Assembly (NCBI GenBank): GCA_963826795.1 | Contig: CAWGYT010000003.1 | Coordinates: forward strand, 186,001 to 250,000 | Length of the DNA: 64,000 nucleotides | Direction: 5' to 3' | Origin: CAWGYT01 sp963826795 | Lineage (GTDB): Bacteria > Planctomycetota > Planctomycetia > Pirellulales > Pirellulaceae | In this document: piece by piece, positions 9,135 to 18,163 of the stretch | Numbering within the stretch: the first letter of the stretch is position 1 | Layout of the letters: each line of letters opens with the position of its first letter | Notes under the pieces: model-generated | Told to the model about the DNA's origin: nothing | What the model saw: the letters and a program-made list of their open reading frames with translations, nothing else | Database searches by the model: none | Translations under genes and position numbers: made by a program

Positions 9135-9963
9135 CCCCCGTCGCGCAGACGGGGGGCGAACCCGTCCCCCAGCCGATCTCGCCATGCAGGCCTCGCATCC
9201 ACGCCGCGCCACCCCCGCTCTCCGCGAGCGGGGCTACGCAACGGAACAAGTCCAAGACACAAGTCCAAGACGGTCTAAAACAAGTCCAAGACGGTCTACA
9301 GGCTCCAGAGTCATTCGGCAGCACAAGGTAGCGGCATGCGTGACCGGCGGCGATGAGGGCACGGAAGTAGACCGTCTTAGATTGATTGTCTTCGTGGCCC
9401 CCGTCGCGCCGTAGCCCCCGTTGCGCAGACGGGGGGCGAACCCGTCCCCCAGCCGATCTCGCCATGCAGGCCTCGCATCCACGCCGCGCCACCCCCGCTC
9501 TCCGCGAGCGGGGCTACGCAACGGAACAAGTCCAAGACGGTCTACACAACAAGTCCAAGACGGTCTACAGGCTCCAGAGTCATTGGGCAGCACAAGGTAG
9601 CGGCATGCGTGACCGGCGGCGATGAGGGCACGGAAGTAGACCGTCTTAGATTGATTGTCTTCGTGGCCCCCGTCGCGCCGTAGCCCCCGTTGCGCAGACG
9701 GGGGGCGAACCCGTCCCCCAGCCGATCTCGCCATGCAGGCCTCGCATCCACGCCGCGCCACCCCCGCTCTCCGCGAGCGGGGCTACGCAACGGAACAAGT
9801 CCAAGACGGTCTACAGGCTCCAGAGTCATTCGGCAGCACAAGGTAGCGGCATGCGTGACCGGCGGCGATGAGGGCACGGAAGTAGACCGTCTTAGACGAA
9901 GAAAACTCCAGACGGTCTATCAAAGAAGAAAACTCCAGACGGTCTATCAAAGAAAGCTCCAGA
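9001..9963. repeat. Alternating A/B array of inverted-repeat elements
   Basis: Two short elements alternate A-B-A-B-A-B-A. Element A is 89 nt with perfect 10-nt terminal inverted repeats (AGACGGTCTA ... TAGACCGTCT): 9009-9097, 9289-9377, 9558-9646 and 9804-9892. Element B is 109 nt with 9-nt ends CGTAGCCCC ... GGGGCTACG and two internal GC-rich hairpins: 9130-9238, 9410-9518 and 9679-9787. Spacers contain extra copies of AAGTCCAAGACGGTCTA, so the period falls from 280 to 269 to 246 nt. After the last A, the half-end CCAGACGGTCTATC recurs twice up to 9963. Open frames across the array are by-products of the repeats. Elements resemble REP/MITE-type non-autonomous sequences; no transposase is present. 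Confidence 0.9.
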
Positions 9964-10029
9964 CCCGCCACTCGATGCCCCTCACATCACCTTCTGCGCA
10001 TTTGCCGTAAGTCGCCTCGAAAAAAAGAC

Positions 10030-10696
10030 CTGAGAAAGCGCCGGGATAAACCGGCTTGGAGTTGAGAATGAAAGAGTCTTACAGCGAAGCCCTAGCCCGG
10101 CACGCTGGCCCTGAGTCGTACGCTGATCGTGGCAACACGGTGGGTGTAGCAACGGCAGGGGTACACGCAGGCCCAGTATTGAGCTCCGAAAGATTTTCAT
10201 CTCGTGTGCCGACGTCGTTCAGGTGGCGGAAGGCAACACCGTTGGGTGCGCTCGCTGGCGAGCACCCCGCGGACGCGACGGAGTCGAAGACCTGGTGCAT
10301 GTATGGAAACTCCAAGCGCGAGAACCGGGAGATCCCATCGGCTCCTTGGCGGCGACGTCGAGGACGGTCAGCGAACCTCACTGAGGGCACGGCTGGCATG
10401 GACGTGGATGGGAAGTCAGATGACTTCGTATTACTGACGACGCGGGCGAACGAAACTGCATCCGCAGTGGCGGAGTCCGTCGAGGAAAGGGAGTCACCGA
10501 AGGGAACTGTTGTCGATCTGCCGTGGACATGCCGGACACAGTGCCGGATTTCGTGTCACTCACATGGCACGGCAATGACGACTGGTAGCGAAACTCGTTT
10601 CGTGATCGTTTGACCTGACGGAGGAGCCGTATGAGGTAGTTCTTCACGTACGGATCTGTGCGGGGGGCGACCGGTAACGGTCGTCCCTACCGCGAT
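10030..10696 (+). mobile_element. Group II intron relic, reverse transcriptase core deleted
   Basis: The 3' end is recognisable. Domain V lies at about 10624-10656, starting GAGCCGTATGAGG and closing with TTCACGTACGG, with the AGC catalytic triad in GAGCCG. It is followed by a domain VI stem (GGGCGACCG paired to CGGTCGTCC) with an unpaired CTA holding the candidate branch-point A, and a terminal ..GAT at 10696. Upstream, 10030-10300 has structured sequence like the 5' domains of such introns, and 10299-10613 encodes the N-terminal part of an intron protein. The RT, maturase and any endonuclease domains are absent: only about 11 nt separate the protein remnant's stop from domain V. The 5' boundary is uncertain; no GTGCG start is visible. 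Confidence 0.75.
10299..10613 (+). pseudogene. N-terminal remnant of group II intron-encoded protein
   Basis: The reading frame contains YGNSKRENREIPSA, then GKSDDFVLLTTRANET, then AESVEERESPKGTV and a TQCR segment. These blocks follow the order typical of the poorly structured N-terminal leader of intron-encoded reverse transcriptases (from memory of the family, not a search). It ends at a TGA before any RT motif (no YxDD). It was probably inactivated by internal deletion. Residual expression would have no enzymatic activity. Confidence 0.6.
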
Positions 10697-10755
10697 CCCC
10701 TTTTTGCGAGGAACTGCTGGCGGATCTGGAAAAACTCAAGCGACACGACGCTTAA
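10697..10755 (+). other. Possible 3' exon fragment of the gene hit by the intron
   Basis: Directly after the predicted intron 3' end one frame reads CEELLADLEKLKRHDA and stops at 10755. The Leu/Lys-rich helical sequence looks like a protein C-terminus, so the intron may have inserted into a gene whose 5' part is now lost. The fragment is too short to name. From 10756 to 10937 I see no gene or repeat. Confidence 0.35.
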
Positions 10756-10937
10756 GAACCGCCCTGCCCAATGGCAGTCGACGGCCGTTGCTGCTGTGCG
10801 CTCAACCGATCTCCTTGCCTCGACAACCATCTCTCCACTTTACCCTCACTCGCGCTCAACCCCTTCCGCCGAATTTTTCACTCACGCTGACCTCTCGAGC
10901 AACCTGAGTGCCGAACAGGATTGCCTTCGGCCAGCTC

Positions 10938-11157
10938 CTCCCGCGCTGGGGAGCAGGGACGACATCGAACTTGACGCCCAAGTCCGGTTTACCTACGATC
11001 CCGCAGCTTTTTACTGGACATCTTCCCCATCTCCCCAACAACTCGCCACTCCCATGCTTCAAACCGGGCCCAGTCAATCGCTGTCCGTGCCTCGATTTCC
11101 GTGCGGCACGGCGTGGTGGCTCTGCGTTTTCTGCAGTTGCGTCTTCAGTCCCGGTCG
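10938..11157 (+). repeat. Long direct repeat, copy 2 (secretin upstream and leader)
   Basis: The 220-nt partner of 8764-8998. Here it runs directly into the intact secretin gene, so this copy is probably the functional one. It contains the ATG at 11054 and about 100 nt of upstream sequence, which would include any promoter or ribosome site that also lies ahead of the truncated copy. Confidence 0.9.
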
Positions 11158-14100
11158 GATTGACGCGCAGGAGCTTCCGATCGCCGCGCCGGAATACCGA
11201 GGCGATTCGGAGCGTCCGCCGCGCCGGGAACCTGCGCCGCGCGTCGACACCGCGCCCCGCGTGGATCGAACGGCGACGCGGCTGATCGGCCGTGGCATCA
11301 ATCAGGGTCGGGTCGAGCAGGCGATGCGAGCGGCGTTTGGAGCACGTCTGACGCTTGAGTCGTCGGAGGAGATTCGCGTTTATCGACTGGTGAAGGACGA
11401 CCGTCCGCTGGCGACGTTAATCTTCGACGATCGCCGGGATGGGGTGTTGGTCCAATCGGCACCGGCAATTCTGGATCAATTCGAGGTGTTAATTGCCGCC
11501 CTCTCGCAGACGGGGACCACGGAGCGACTGGCGATCGTCTCGATTGAGCGAACGGACCGCACGAAGCTGCAGCAGGCCTTGGACGCGTACCGTCGTGGCT
11601 CAACGCAGCCGGCGCCGGCGCCGCCGCGGGATTCATCGTGGCTGCGGCCGCGATACTCACCGGGCGGTCTGGCACTCGTCAATTTTGTATTTCAGGAGTC
11701 GTCCGGTGAGGCCACGGCCGAGGAACCGGGTGCCGCGGCACCTGCGGAAAACCAACCGGCGGAGGTCCCTCGCGGCACGGGCGGACTGGATGTGGACGTG
11801 GACGTGCAGACGCTGCCGGACCTGGACGTGATTCTCTTGCGCGGCCGTGACCGCGACGTTCAGAAGCTGACCGAGATCATTCAGGAATTGGAGCGGCTCA
11901 GTCGCGAAACGCAGCCGCAAGTGCAGGTTTACCTGCTGCAGCACTCAAATAGCGAAGCGGTTGCGGAGATCTTGCAGGAGGTGACGGAAGACCTGACGGG
12001 TCGTCGTCAGGGGCGGGTCACCGTCACGCCTCTGGTCAAGCCGAACGGGATTTTGCTGATTGGTTGGGGTGACGCCGTGGAGGCGATGATCTCGCTGATT
12101 CGGCAGCTCGACACACCCGTTGCAGCGAACTCACAGTTTCGCGTTTATCGCTTGCGGCACGCACCGGCTCAGAACGTGGCCACCGCGATCACTCAGTTCT
12201 TTGTGAATCGACAGGGGCTGGGTCCCCGCGTCCAGGCCCTGCCGGATCTCCGTTCCAATTCCGTGATCGTTTCGGCGGCGCCGCGGGATCAGCTTGAGGT
12301 GGCGCGGATGGTGCGGTCGCTTGACACGGACCAAAGCGAGGCCGTGAATCGGGCGAAGGTGGTTCGCATTCGAAACGCTCTGGCGGCCGATATCGCCGAG
12401 ACGCTCAGCAGCGCCATCGAGTCGTCCGACGTTCAGGCGCTCCCTCGGCCATCCTTGAACTGCTGACGGTCGACGCCGAGGGCGAGCGGCTGGTGCGGAG
12501 CGGGATTTTGGCGGACGTTCGGATCACGACCAACGTCCGCAACAACTCCCTGATTCTTTCGGGACCGACGGAAAGCATTCCGCTCTTGGAGGCCTTAATT
12601 GAGCAGCTGGACGTGCCGGGTACCGTGTCGCAAATCAAGGTCTTCCGCGTGCTGAACGGGGACGCGGCCAACATGGTACGGATGCTGCGGGCGTTGCTGC
12701 CATCCGACACCGCGGGCGCCGGTCCGCAGCTGGCCGCCGCCGAGGGCGAGACGTCGTTCGCGCCGCTGCGTTTCTCGGTGGACACGCGGACCAACAGCAT
12801 CATCGCCACCGGAACGGATGGCGATCTGCAGATCATCGAAGCCCTGCTGCTGCGTCTGGACGAGCGCGACCTGGCCGAGCGAAAGAACGAGGTCTACCGG
12901 CTGCGGAATTCCCCCGCCATCGATGTGGCGACCGCGATCAACGAATTTTTGCGGAGCGAGCGGGTCGTGCAACAGGCAGGCCCCGGGACGGGAAGCCCGT
13001 TCGAGCAGCTGGAACGCGAAGTGATTGTCGTCCCCGAGCCGGTCAGCAATTCGCTGGTCATCAGTGCCACGCCTCGGTACTTCGAGGAGATCCGCAAACT
13101 GGTCACCGATCTCGACAAACCGCCGCCGCAGGTGATGATTCAGATCCTGATTGCCGAAATCGCGCTGAATGACAGTCACGAGTTTGGCGTGGAACTTGGG
13201 ATCCAGGATTCCGTCCTGTTCGATCGCAGCCTGCTGGGGGATCTGGTGACCACGACCAATACCACGCAGGGATCGACGCCGGCAGGCATCATCACTTCCA
13301 CCGAAGAGATCATCCAGGCGGCCAGCAATCTGCCCGGCTTTAATTTCAACAATTCGCCGCTGGGCAACAGCGGCAGCCGCAAGGCGCTGGCCGATTCGGG
13401 CCGCGTGGGTGGGCAAGGACTCTCCAACTTTGCGGTCGGCCGCGTGAACAGCGAACTGGGATTCGGCGGGCTGGTGTTGTCGGCCAGCAGCGAGAGCGTG
13501 AGCATGTTGATCCGGGCGCTGGAAGAATCCCGACGACTGGAGGTGCTCAGTCGCCCGCAAATCCGCACTTTGGACAATCAGCCCGCCTTCATTCAGGTCG
13601 GCCAGCGTGTGCCGCGGATCGTGGCGTCCAACACGGCCCAAGGGGGACTGCAGACCAATTCGGTCGTGCTGGAAAACGTGGGCTTGATCGTGGGCGTCAC
13701 GCCGCGGATCAGCCCCGACGGGACGGTCGTGATGGAAATCGACGCCGAGCGATCCCGACTCGGGCCGGAGTCCGAAGGGATCCCGATCACGGCTTCGTTG
13801 GACGGGACCGTCATTCGATCGCCACGCATCGATACGACGACCGCTCAAGCGACGGTCAGCGCCGCCAGCGGCGAGACGATCATCCTGGGCGGCCTGATCA
13901 CCAACAGCACCCAAACCACGACGCGACGCGTGCCCTACCTGGCCGACATTCCGTTGCTGGGCGACTTGTTTCGGTATGACGGCAGCTTCAACCGTCGCAC
14001 CGAGCTGCTGCTGATCTTGACGCCTCATGTGATCCGCTCGCCGGCCGATTCCGAACGGTTGAAGCACGCCGAACTGGCACGCATGTCGTGGTGCTCGGCC

Positions 14101-14313
14101 GACGTTTACGAGATCTACGGAGACCTCGGCGGCCCGATCGACCATCCGCCGCTGCTGGATGCGCCGACCCAGGTGATTTACCCCCACGTGGACCCGCGCG
14201 GCGAAGGCATTCTGCCGCCGGAGCCCGAGGCGACCGCTCCCGACACGCAAGAATCGTCACCCGACCCGTTCGCTCCCCTGCCGACCTTGCCTCGCAATCG
14301 AGACGGAGAATGA
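11054..14313 (+). CDS. Secretin (GspD/PilQ-type outer-membrane channel), frameshifted
   Basis: Forms a multimeric outer-membrane gate for type II secretion or type IV pili. The N-terminus is a signal peptide (WWLCVFCSCVF core). At least four N-domain repeats follow, each with the LRHAPAQNVATAI / LRNSPAIDVATAI pattern and VSNSLVISATPRYFE-type turns. The C-terminal secretin domain contains VMIQILIAEIALNDSHEFGV, RPQIRTLDNQPAFIQVGQRV and VPYLADIPLLGDLFRY, then LILTPHVI. A frameshift at about 12437 separates residues to ..SSDVQA from SAILELLTVDAEGERLV; one missing G in CAGGCGC restores the frame. Full length is about 1085 residues, long for the family. The Pro-rich tail is lineage-specific. No GspC/E/F-like gene is nearby, so the partner machinery is elsewhere. 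Confidence 0.9.
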
Positions 14314-14408
14314 GGACCCCGCCGGGAACGAGCCCGGGGATTCACCGGTCGGATTCAGGGGATTCGTTGATCCCAGAGCCCGCTTGAAACAGGACGCGAG
14401 TCAACAAG

Positions 14409-15516
14409 ATGTTCGTCGCCGGCCACGCCACTCTTCGCTTTCGATCGCTTTGCAGCGCGCCGCTGCGCATCGGCTGGCTCGTGGTCCTGCTTGCCGCCAG
14501 CGGTTGTGCACGTTGGGACCTGCCGGACCGATGGACCTGGGGCGACAAAGCCAAGCCGGCGATTCCGGAAAAAGTTGTGCCGATGTGGACCGATACCGTG
14601 CTCTATCAGCCCGGCAAACCTGCCTTACGCGGATTCGGTGCGGGTCTATTTTTATGAACACGGTTCCAAGGAGCCGATCCAAGTCGAGGGGAACCTGGTC
14701 GTCTTCGCCTTCGACGCCAACGACATCACGCGGATGCCGATCCCCGAAAAACGATTCGTGTTTCCAGCTGAACATCTCAAGCAACACTACAGCCGGACCA
14801 GCTTGGGACATTCGTACAGCATCTGGCTGCCGTGGGATGAGGTGGGCGGCCCCAGTCGCCAGCTGAGCTTGGTGACACGTTTCGAGTCGGCGAACGGTGG
14901 AGCCGTGGTTTCCGAGCCGGTCCGCAAAATGCTGACAGGCATCGATTTGCCCGCCGAGTTGGCCGATGACTCCGACTCCAGCAAAAACGTCCCGGCCGCG
15001 TACATGCCGGACAGCGAACCCGGCTCTGCCAGCATGCCCTCGGTCACGATTAACGTCTCGCCCAGCTTCTCGAGAAAACTACGTGGAAAATCGGCGGACG
15101 ACTCGCGAGGACAACCCTCAACGCGCGGCGCCGAACCGGGATCATGGACCGAGGAGTCCGCGATCGGGCCCGAGGGTGTTCCGGCCAGCGACGGGCCAAC
15201 GACGGAAACGCAAACCAGCCGAGCTCAGTCGGAAGAATCCCAGTCAGAAGGAACCCAGTCGATGGGGGCTCGCACCACAACCCCTGAATCGAACCTCAAC
15301 CTGGTCCATCCTGAGACGGGACCGGAGGTGGGACCGCTTCCGGCTCAGCAGCGACTCGCAGCTCATTTCGAACAGCGGAGATACCAGGCTCGATCCCCGC
15401 GAGCAACTCAGCCAAACGCCGGTCCGCTGCGGAAACAACCTCACCCCGCAACGTGGCTACCCGGCCTTCCACCGACACCTCGATCGACGACGTCAGGACA
15501 GCCAATTGCTGACTGA
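14409..15516 (+). CDS. Lipoprotein of unknown function, frameshifted
   Basis: The first frame (14409-14657) encodes a hydrophobic signal ending in the lipobox LLAASGC, then WTWGDKAKPAIPEKVVPMWT and GKPALRGFG. The second frame continues with RVYFYEHGSKEPIQVEGNLV, VFAFD and a domain up to about LTGIDLPAEL, followed by a Ser/Glu/Thr-rich tail. The frames join at about 14640. The product is therefore an exported lipoprotein of roughly 370 residues. The last 221 nt overlap the BON gene on the other strand, and that tail is low-complexity, so the true 3' end may be shorter. It follows the secretin by 95 nt and may be a pilotin or partner of it; that is only a context inference. Confidence 0.7.
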
Positions 15517-15949
15517 TGCGGTCGGCCACGACTTCTGGCGGAAGGCCTCGGTAGGCGAAACCCACGGACAGCCTGGCATCGTAGGGGCGATCGGCTGGAG
15601 CAACGGTCGCCGGGCGGTTCAACTGATAGCTCGCATCCGCCGCGTCGACGATTCCGGCCACGGCCGACCGCACCATCGCTCCGGCCCCCGCCTGCTGCAT
15701 CCCCACAAACTCCTGCGTCTCGGACCGATCCGACCCGACGAAGTCGCGGGTGCTTCGATTCCCGCGCAAGAAGCGCTGACCGCGGACCGATCCCGCCTCG
15801 GTTGCCAAGCCAGGTGCTGGCTGTCGGGTCAGCGGTTGCCTCAATTGGCGGTTGCCAAACATTTGCCCGCGGGCCGATGGCGCAACCGCCGCCATGGCCA
15901 GCAGGGCAACCAGAACATACGGCGGCCGGGTGAGGAAAGTCCGATGCAT
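15296..15949 (-). CDS. Exported BON-domain protein
   Basis: A 217-residue protein with a signal peptide (VLVALLAMAAVAPSARG, cleavage before QMF), an Arg/Gln-rich linker, and one C-terminal BON-like domain (PPEVVADRISQQLAVLTSSI, then VEGRVATLRGEVVSAADRRL). BON domains are thought to bind membranes or phospholipid and occur in secretins and osmotic-shock proteins. The ATG at 15949 is used; a TTG three codons upstream is possible. It is convergent with, and overlaps, the lipoprotein gene by 221 nt. Confidence 0.8.
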   Translation of the reverse strand: MHRTFLTRPPYVLVALLAMAAVAPSARGQMFGNRQLRQPLTRQPAPGLATEAGSVRGQRFLRGNRSTRDFVGSDRSETQEFVGMQQAGAGAMVRSAVAGIVDAADASYQLNRPATVAPADRPYDARLSVGFAYRGLPPEVVADRISQQLAVLTSSIEVSVEGRVATLRGEVVSAADRRLAELLAGIEPGISAVRNELRVAAEPEAVPPPVPSQDGPG

Positions 15950-16046
15950 GGCGGTCAAGGAGGGAACTGGGCCTGAGGAATTAATGAGGGCGGAGACTGT
16001 AGTGTAGTCTGCCTCATCCCCAGCGCGGAGTCACCCTGTTTTTCGC

Positions 16047-16107
16047 CACGGTCAGCGGGGATCGGTCAGCGGGGATCGGGCACCGCGGTCGGGCACCGCG
16101 GTCGGGC
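16047..16107. repeat. Short tandem repeats upstream of the GAPDH stop
   Basis: Two back-to-back micro-repeats: GGTCAGCGGGGATCG twice, then GGGCACCGCGGTC twice. They fill the gap between the BON gene start and the 3' end of the GAPDH gene. They are GC-rich and could fold, but no U-tract follows on the GAPDH strand, so I do not call a terminator. Confidence 0.7.
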
Positions 16108-16108
16108 C

Positions 16109-17128
16109 CTACATTTTGCCGAACAGCGAGACCAAGTCGGCCGTGCGGCAGCTATAACCCCACTCATTGTCGTACCAGCTGACCACCTTGACCATGTCTC
16201 CCTGCATCACCTGGGTAAAGGGAGCGGCAAAGATCGAGCTGTGGGCGTCGCCAATGATGTCGGACGAAACGATCGGATCCTCGGTGTAGCAAAGGATTCC
16301 CTTGAGCGGGCCCTCTGCCGCCGCTTTCATCGCCGAGTTGATCTCGTCCGCGGTTGCCTTCTTGGCCAGGTCCGCCGTGAGGTCGACCACGCTGCCGGTC
16401 ACGACGGGAACGCGAAGTGCGATCCCCGTCAATTTCCCCTGAAGCGACGGGATCACCAATCCCACCGCCTTGGCGGCACCCGTGCTGGTCGGGATGATGT
16501 TCTGAGCGGCGGCCCGAGCACGATAGAGGTCCTTGTGCGGCTGGTCTTGCACGTTTTGATCGTTCGTATAGGCATGGACCGTGGTCATCAAACCGCGTTC
16601 GATTCCGAAGGACTCGTGCAGCACTTTGGCCACGGGCGCCAGGCAATTCGTCGTGCAGCTGGCGTTAGAAATGCATTTCATGGAGGGCTTCAGCTGGTCG
16701 TCGTTCACTCCCAGCACCACGGTCAGGTCGGGATCGTCCTTGGCCGGGGCACTCAGCACGACCCGCTTCGCACCGGCATCCAGATGCGAATCGTAACCCG
16801 GCTTGCCATCCGACTTTCGGCCGGTAAACACGCCGGTGCTCTCGATCACGACGTCGACGCCCAGGTCGCCCCAGGGCAGCGAGGCCGGATTTCGCTCTTC
16901 GAACACCCGAATCGGCTTGCCGTCGACGACCAGGTTCTGCTCGTCATAGGCAACCGTTCCCGGAAAACGGCGATGCGTGCTGTCGTACTTCAGCAGCGTG
17001 GCCAGTGTCTTGTTGCTGGTGAGGTCGTTGATCCCGACGACTTCGAACTCGCTGCCCCGCTCCACGAGATTGCGAAACGTGAGCCGACCGATGCGACCGA
17101 AACCATTGATTGCCACGCGAACTGCCAC
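16109..17128 (-). CDS. gap: Glyceraldehyde-3-phosphate dehydrogenase
   Basis: Cytosolic glycolytic enzyme converting glyceraldehyde-3-phosphate to 1,3-bisphosphoglycerate with NAD+. The 339-residue product starts MAVRVAINGFGRIGRLTF, has the NAD-selecting Asp in GIND, the catalytic Cys158 in SNASCTTNC, the active-site His in TVHAYTNDQ, and ends with WYDNEWGYSCR. The GTG at 17128 is chosen because AGAGGAG lies 7 nt upstream and because homology begins there; the longer frame uses a TTG at 17146. A good sigma-70-type promoter lies 66 nt upstream (17194-17222). The gene stands alone. Confidence 0.97.
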   Translation of the reverse strand: MAVRVAINGFGRIGRLTFRNLVERGSEFEVVGINDLTSNKTLATLLKYDSTHRRFPGTVAYDEQNLVVDGKPIRVFEERNPASLPWGDLGVDVVIESTGVFTGRKSDGKPGYDSHLDAGAKRVVLSAPAKDDPDLTVVLGVNDDQLKPSMKCISNASCTTNCLAPVAKVLHESFGIERGLMTTVHAYTNDQNVQDQPHKDLYRARAAAQNIIPTSTGAAKAVGLVIPSLQGKLTGIALRVPVVTGSVVDLTADLAKKATADEINSAMKAAAEGPLKGILCYTEDPIVSSDIIGDAHSSIFAAPFTQVMQGDMVKVVSWYDNEWGYSCRTADLVSLFGKM

Positions 17129-17193
17129 GGCTTTGCTCCTCTGCAACTACTTTTCGATTGACTTGACGACTGTCACCCGCCTGGTTCGCGGCG

Positions 17194-17222
17194 ATTATAC
17201 TGAGGCCTCGATAGCCTCACAA
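17194..17222 (-). promoter_or_regulatory. Sigma-70-like promoter for gap
   Basis: On the minus strand, TTGTGA (17222-17217) and a perfect TATAAT (17199-17194) are separated by 17 nt. Transcription would start near 17187, giving a 5' leader of about 60 nt ahead of the GTG. It is the best promoter match I saw in the window, in line with high expression of GAPDH. Confidence 0.6.
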
Positions 17223-17333
17223 TGGGCCTGGATCTGGCTCGTTTTCCCTTGACACGGACCGCGTTGGTGGTGAGACATCCACGCCCGAATCGGCGCCTGC
17301 GACACGCTCGGACCCCGGAAGATCTTTGGCACG

Positions 17334-18122
17334 ATGAACGCGTCGCATGGCCGACCTGAATGGCAGCTACCGCCCGGAGTCACCTCAGGGGGTTGGCAGT
17401 ACTCGCAGGCTCGTTTCATTGCGGAGGATTACGACGCCTATTTCGCGGAGCACGGTCTGCTGACGTTGGACCAGCAGATCGCGGAGCAGCATTTGCGGGG
17501 CGAAGGGACGGTGATTGATCTGGGCTGCGGAACGGGCCGGGCTCTCCTGCCGTGGATCGCTCGGGGGCATGCGGGCATCGGCGTGGACCTTTCCCAGGCG
17601 ATGTTGGACGTGATGGTGCGCAAGGCCTCGTCGCTGGGTTTGGAGGTTCTGGCCGTGCGCGGCAACCTGGTGGAACTGGATTGCATCGCCGATCGAAGTG
17701 CCGCGTATGCGCTCTGTTTATTCAGCACGTTGGGGATGATCGCCGGGGACGCGAACCGGCGGCGGGTGTTGTCACACGTCGCGCGGATCCTGCAACCGGG
17801 CGGAATCTTGATTCTGCACGTCCACAACTACTGGCACAATCTCACGCTGCCTCAGGGACGACGCTGGCTCGCAGGCAATCTGCTCGGCAGCCTGGTGGGA
17901 CGGTCGCCGCGTGGCGACAAGAGGTATGACTATCGCGGTATCCGCAACTTCTTCCTGCACGTATTTACACGGCGAGAGCTCCAACAGCTGTTGGCCGCCA
18001 GCGGATTCCGTGTGGTCCAATGGAATCTGGTCGGGCCTCGTGGCGATCGGCTGCTGCGCTGGCCGCGCCTCGCAGGTCGCATCCGGGCTCAGGGATGGAT
18101 CGTGGTCTGCCAACTGGCGTGA
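17334..18122 (+). CDS. SAM-dependent methyltransferase (class I)
   Basis: A 262-residue protein with the Rossmann SAM-binding motif VIDLGCGTGRALLPW (about residues 60-75), the acidic GIGVDLS loop, and a post-motif region GDANRRRVLSHVARILQPGG typical of the methyltransferase 11/25 group. The substrate is not predictable: the C-terminal part (FFLHVFTRRELQQLLAASGF, then GDRLLRWPRL) resembles small-molecule methyltransferases. Divergent from gap, convergent with the oxidoreductase gene; a stem-loop separates the two 3' ends. Confidence 0.85.
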   Translation: MNASHGRPEWQLPPGVTSGGWQYSQARFIAEDYDAYFAEHGLLTLDQQIAEQHLRGEGTVIDLGCGTGRALLPWIARGHAGIGVDLSQAMLDVMVRKASSLGLEVLAVRGNLVELDCIADRSAAYALCLFSTLGMIAGDANRRRVLSHVARILQPGGILILHVHNYWHNLTLPQGRRWLAGNLLGSLVGRSPRGDKRYDYRGIRNFFLHVFTRRELQQLLAASGFRVVQWNLVGPRGDRLLRWPRLAGRIRAQGWIVVCQLA

Positions 18123-18134
18123 CAAGAGGGATCT

Positions 18135-18160
18135 GTTGAAAGGGGTTTGATCCTTTCAAC
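18135..18160. terminator. Stem-loop between convergent genes
   Basis: GTTGAAAGG (18135-18143) pairs perfectly with CCTTTCAAC (18152-18160) across an 8-nt loop. It sits between the ends of the methyltransferase (18122) and the oxidoreductase (18164), so it could terminate both transcripts. No T-run follows on either strand, so intrinsic termination is only a guess. Confidence 0.45.
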
Positions 18161-18163
18161 TCA

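Noticed and set aside
9097..9761. Set of overlapping minus-strand frames with identical internal sequence in the repeat array
   Set aside because: They simply read through the A and B elements in one frame; their similarity follows from the DNA repeat. No ribosome sites, and ends fall at spacer differences.
9001..9892. Possible CRISPR array
   Set aside because: Repeats are 89 and 109 nt, intervening sequence is itself repeated, and there are no unique spacers of uniform length and no cas genes.
12595..14250. 551-codon minus-strand frame opposite the secretin C-terminal half
   Set aside because: The plus strand carries the conserved secretin domain; the antisense frame has no recognisable feature.
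14640..14640. Programmed frameshifting in the lipoprotein or moxR genes
   Set aside because: No slippery heptamer plus downstream structure was seen at any break, and eight breaks in 64 kb argue for sequence error.
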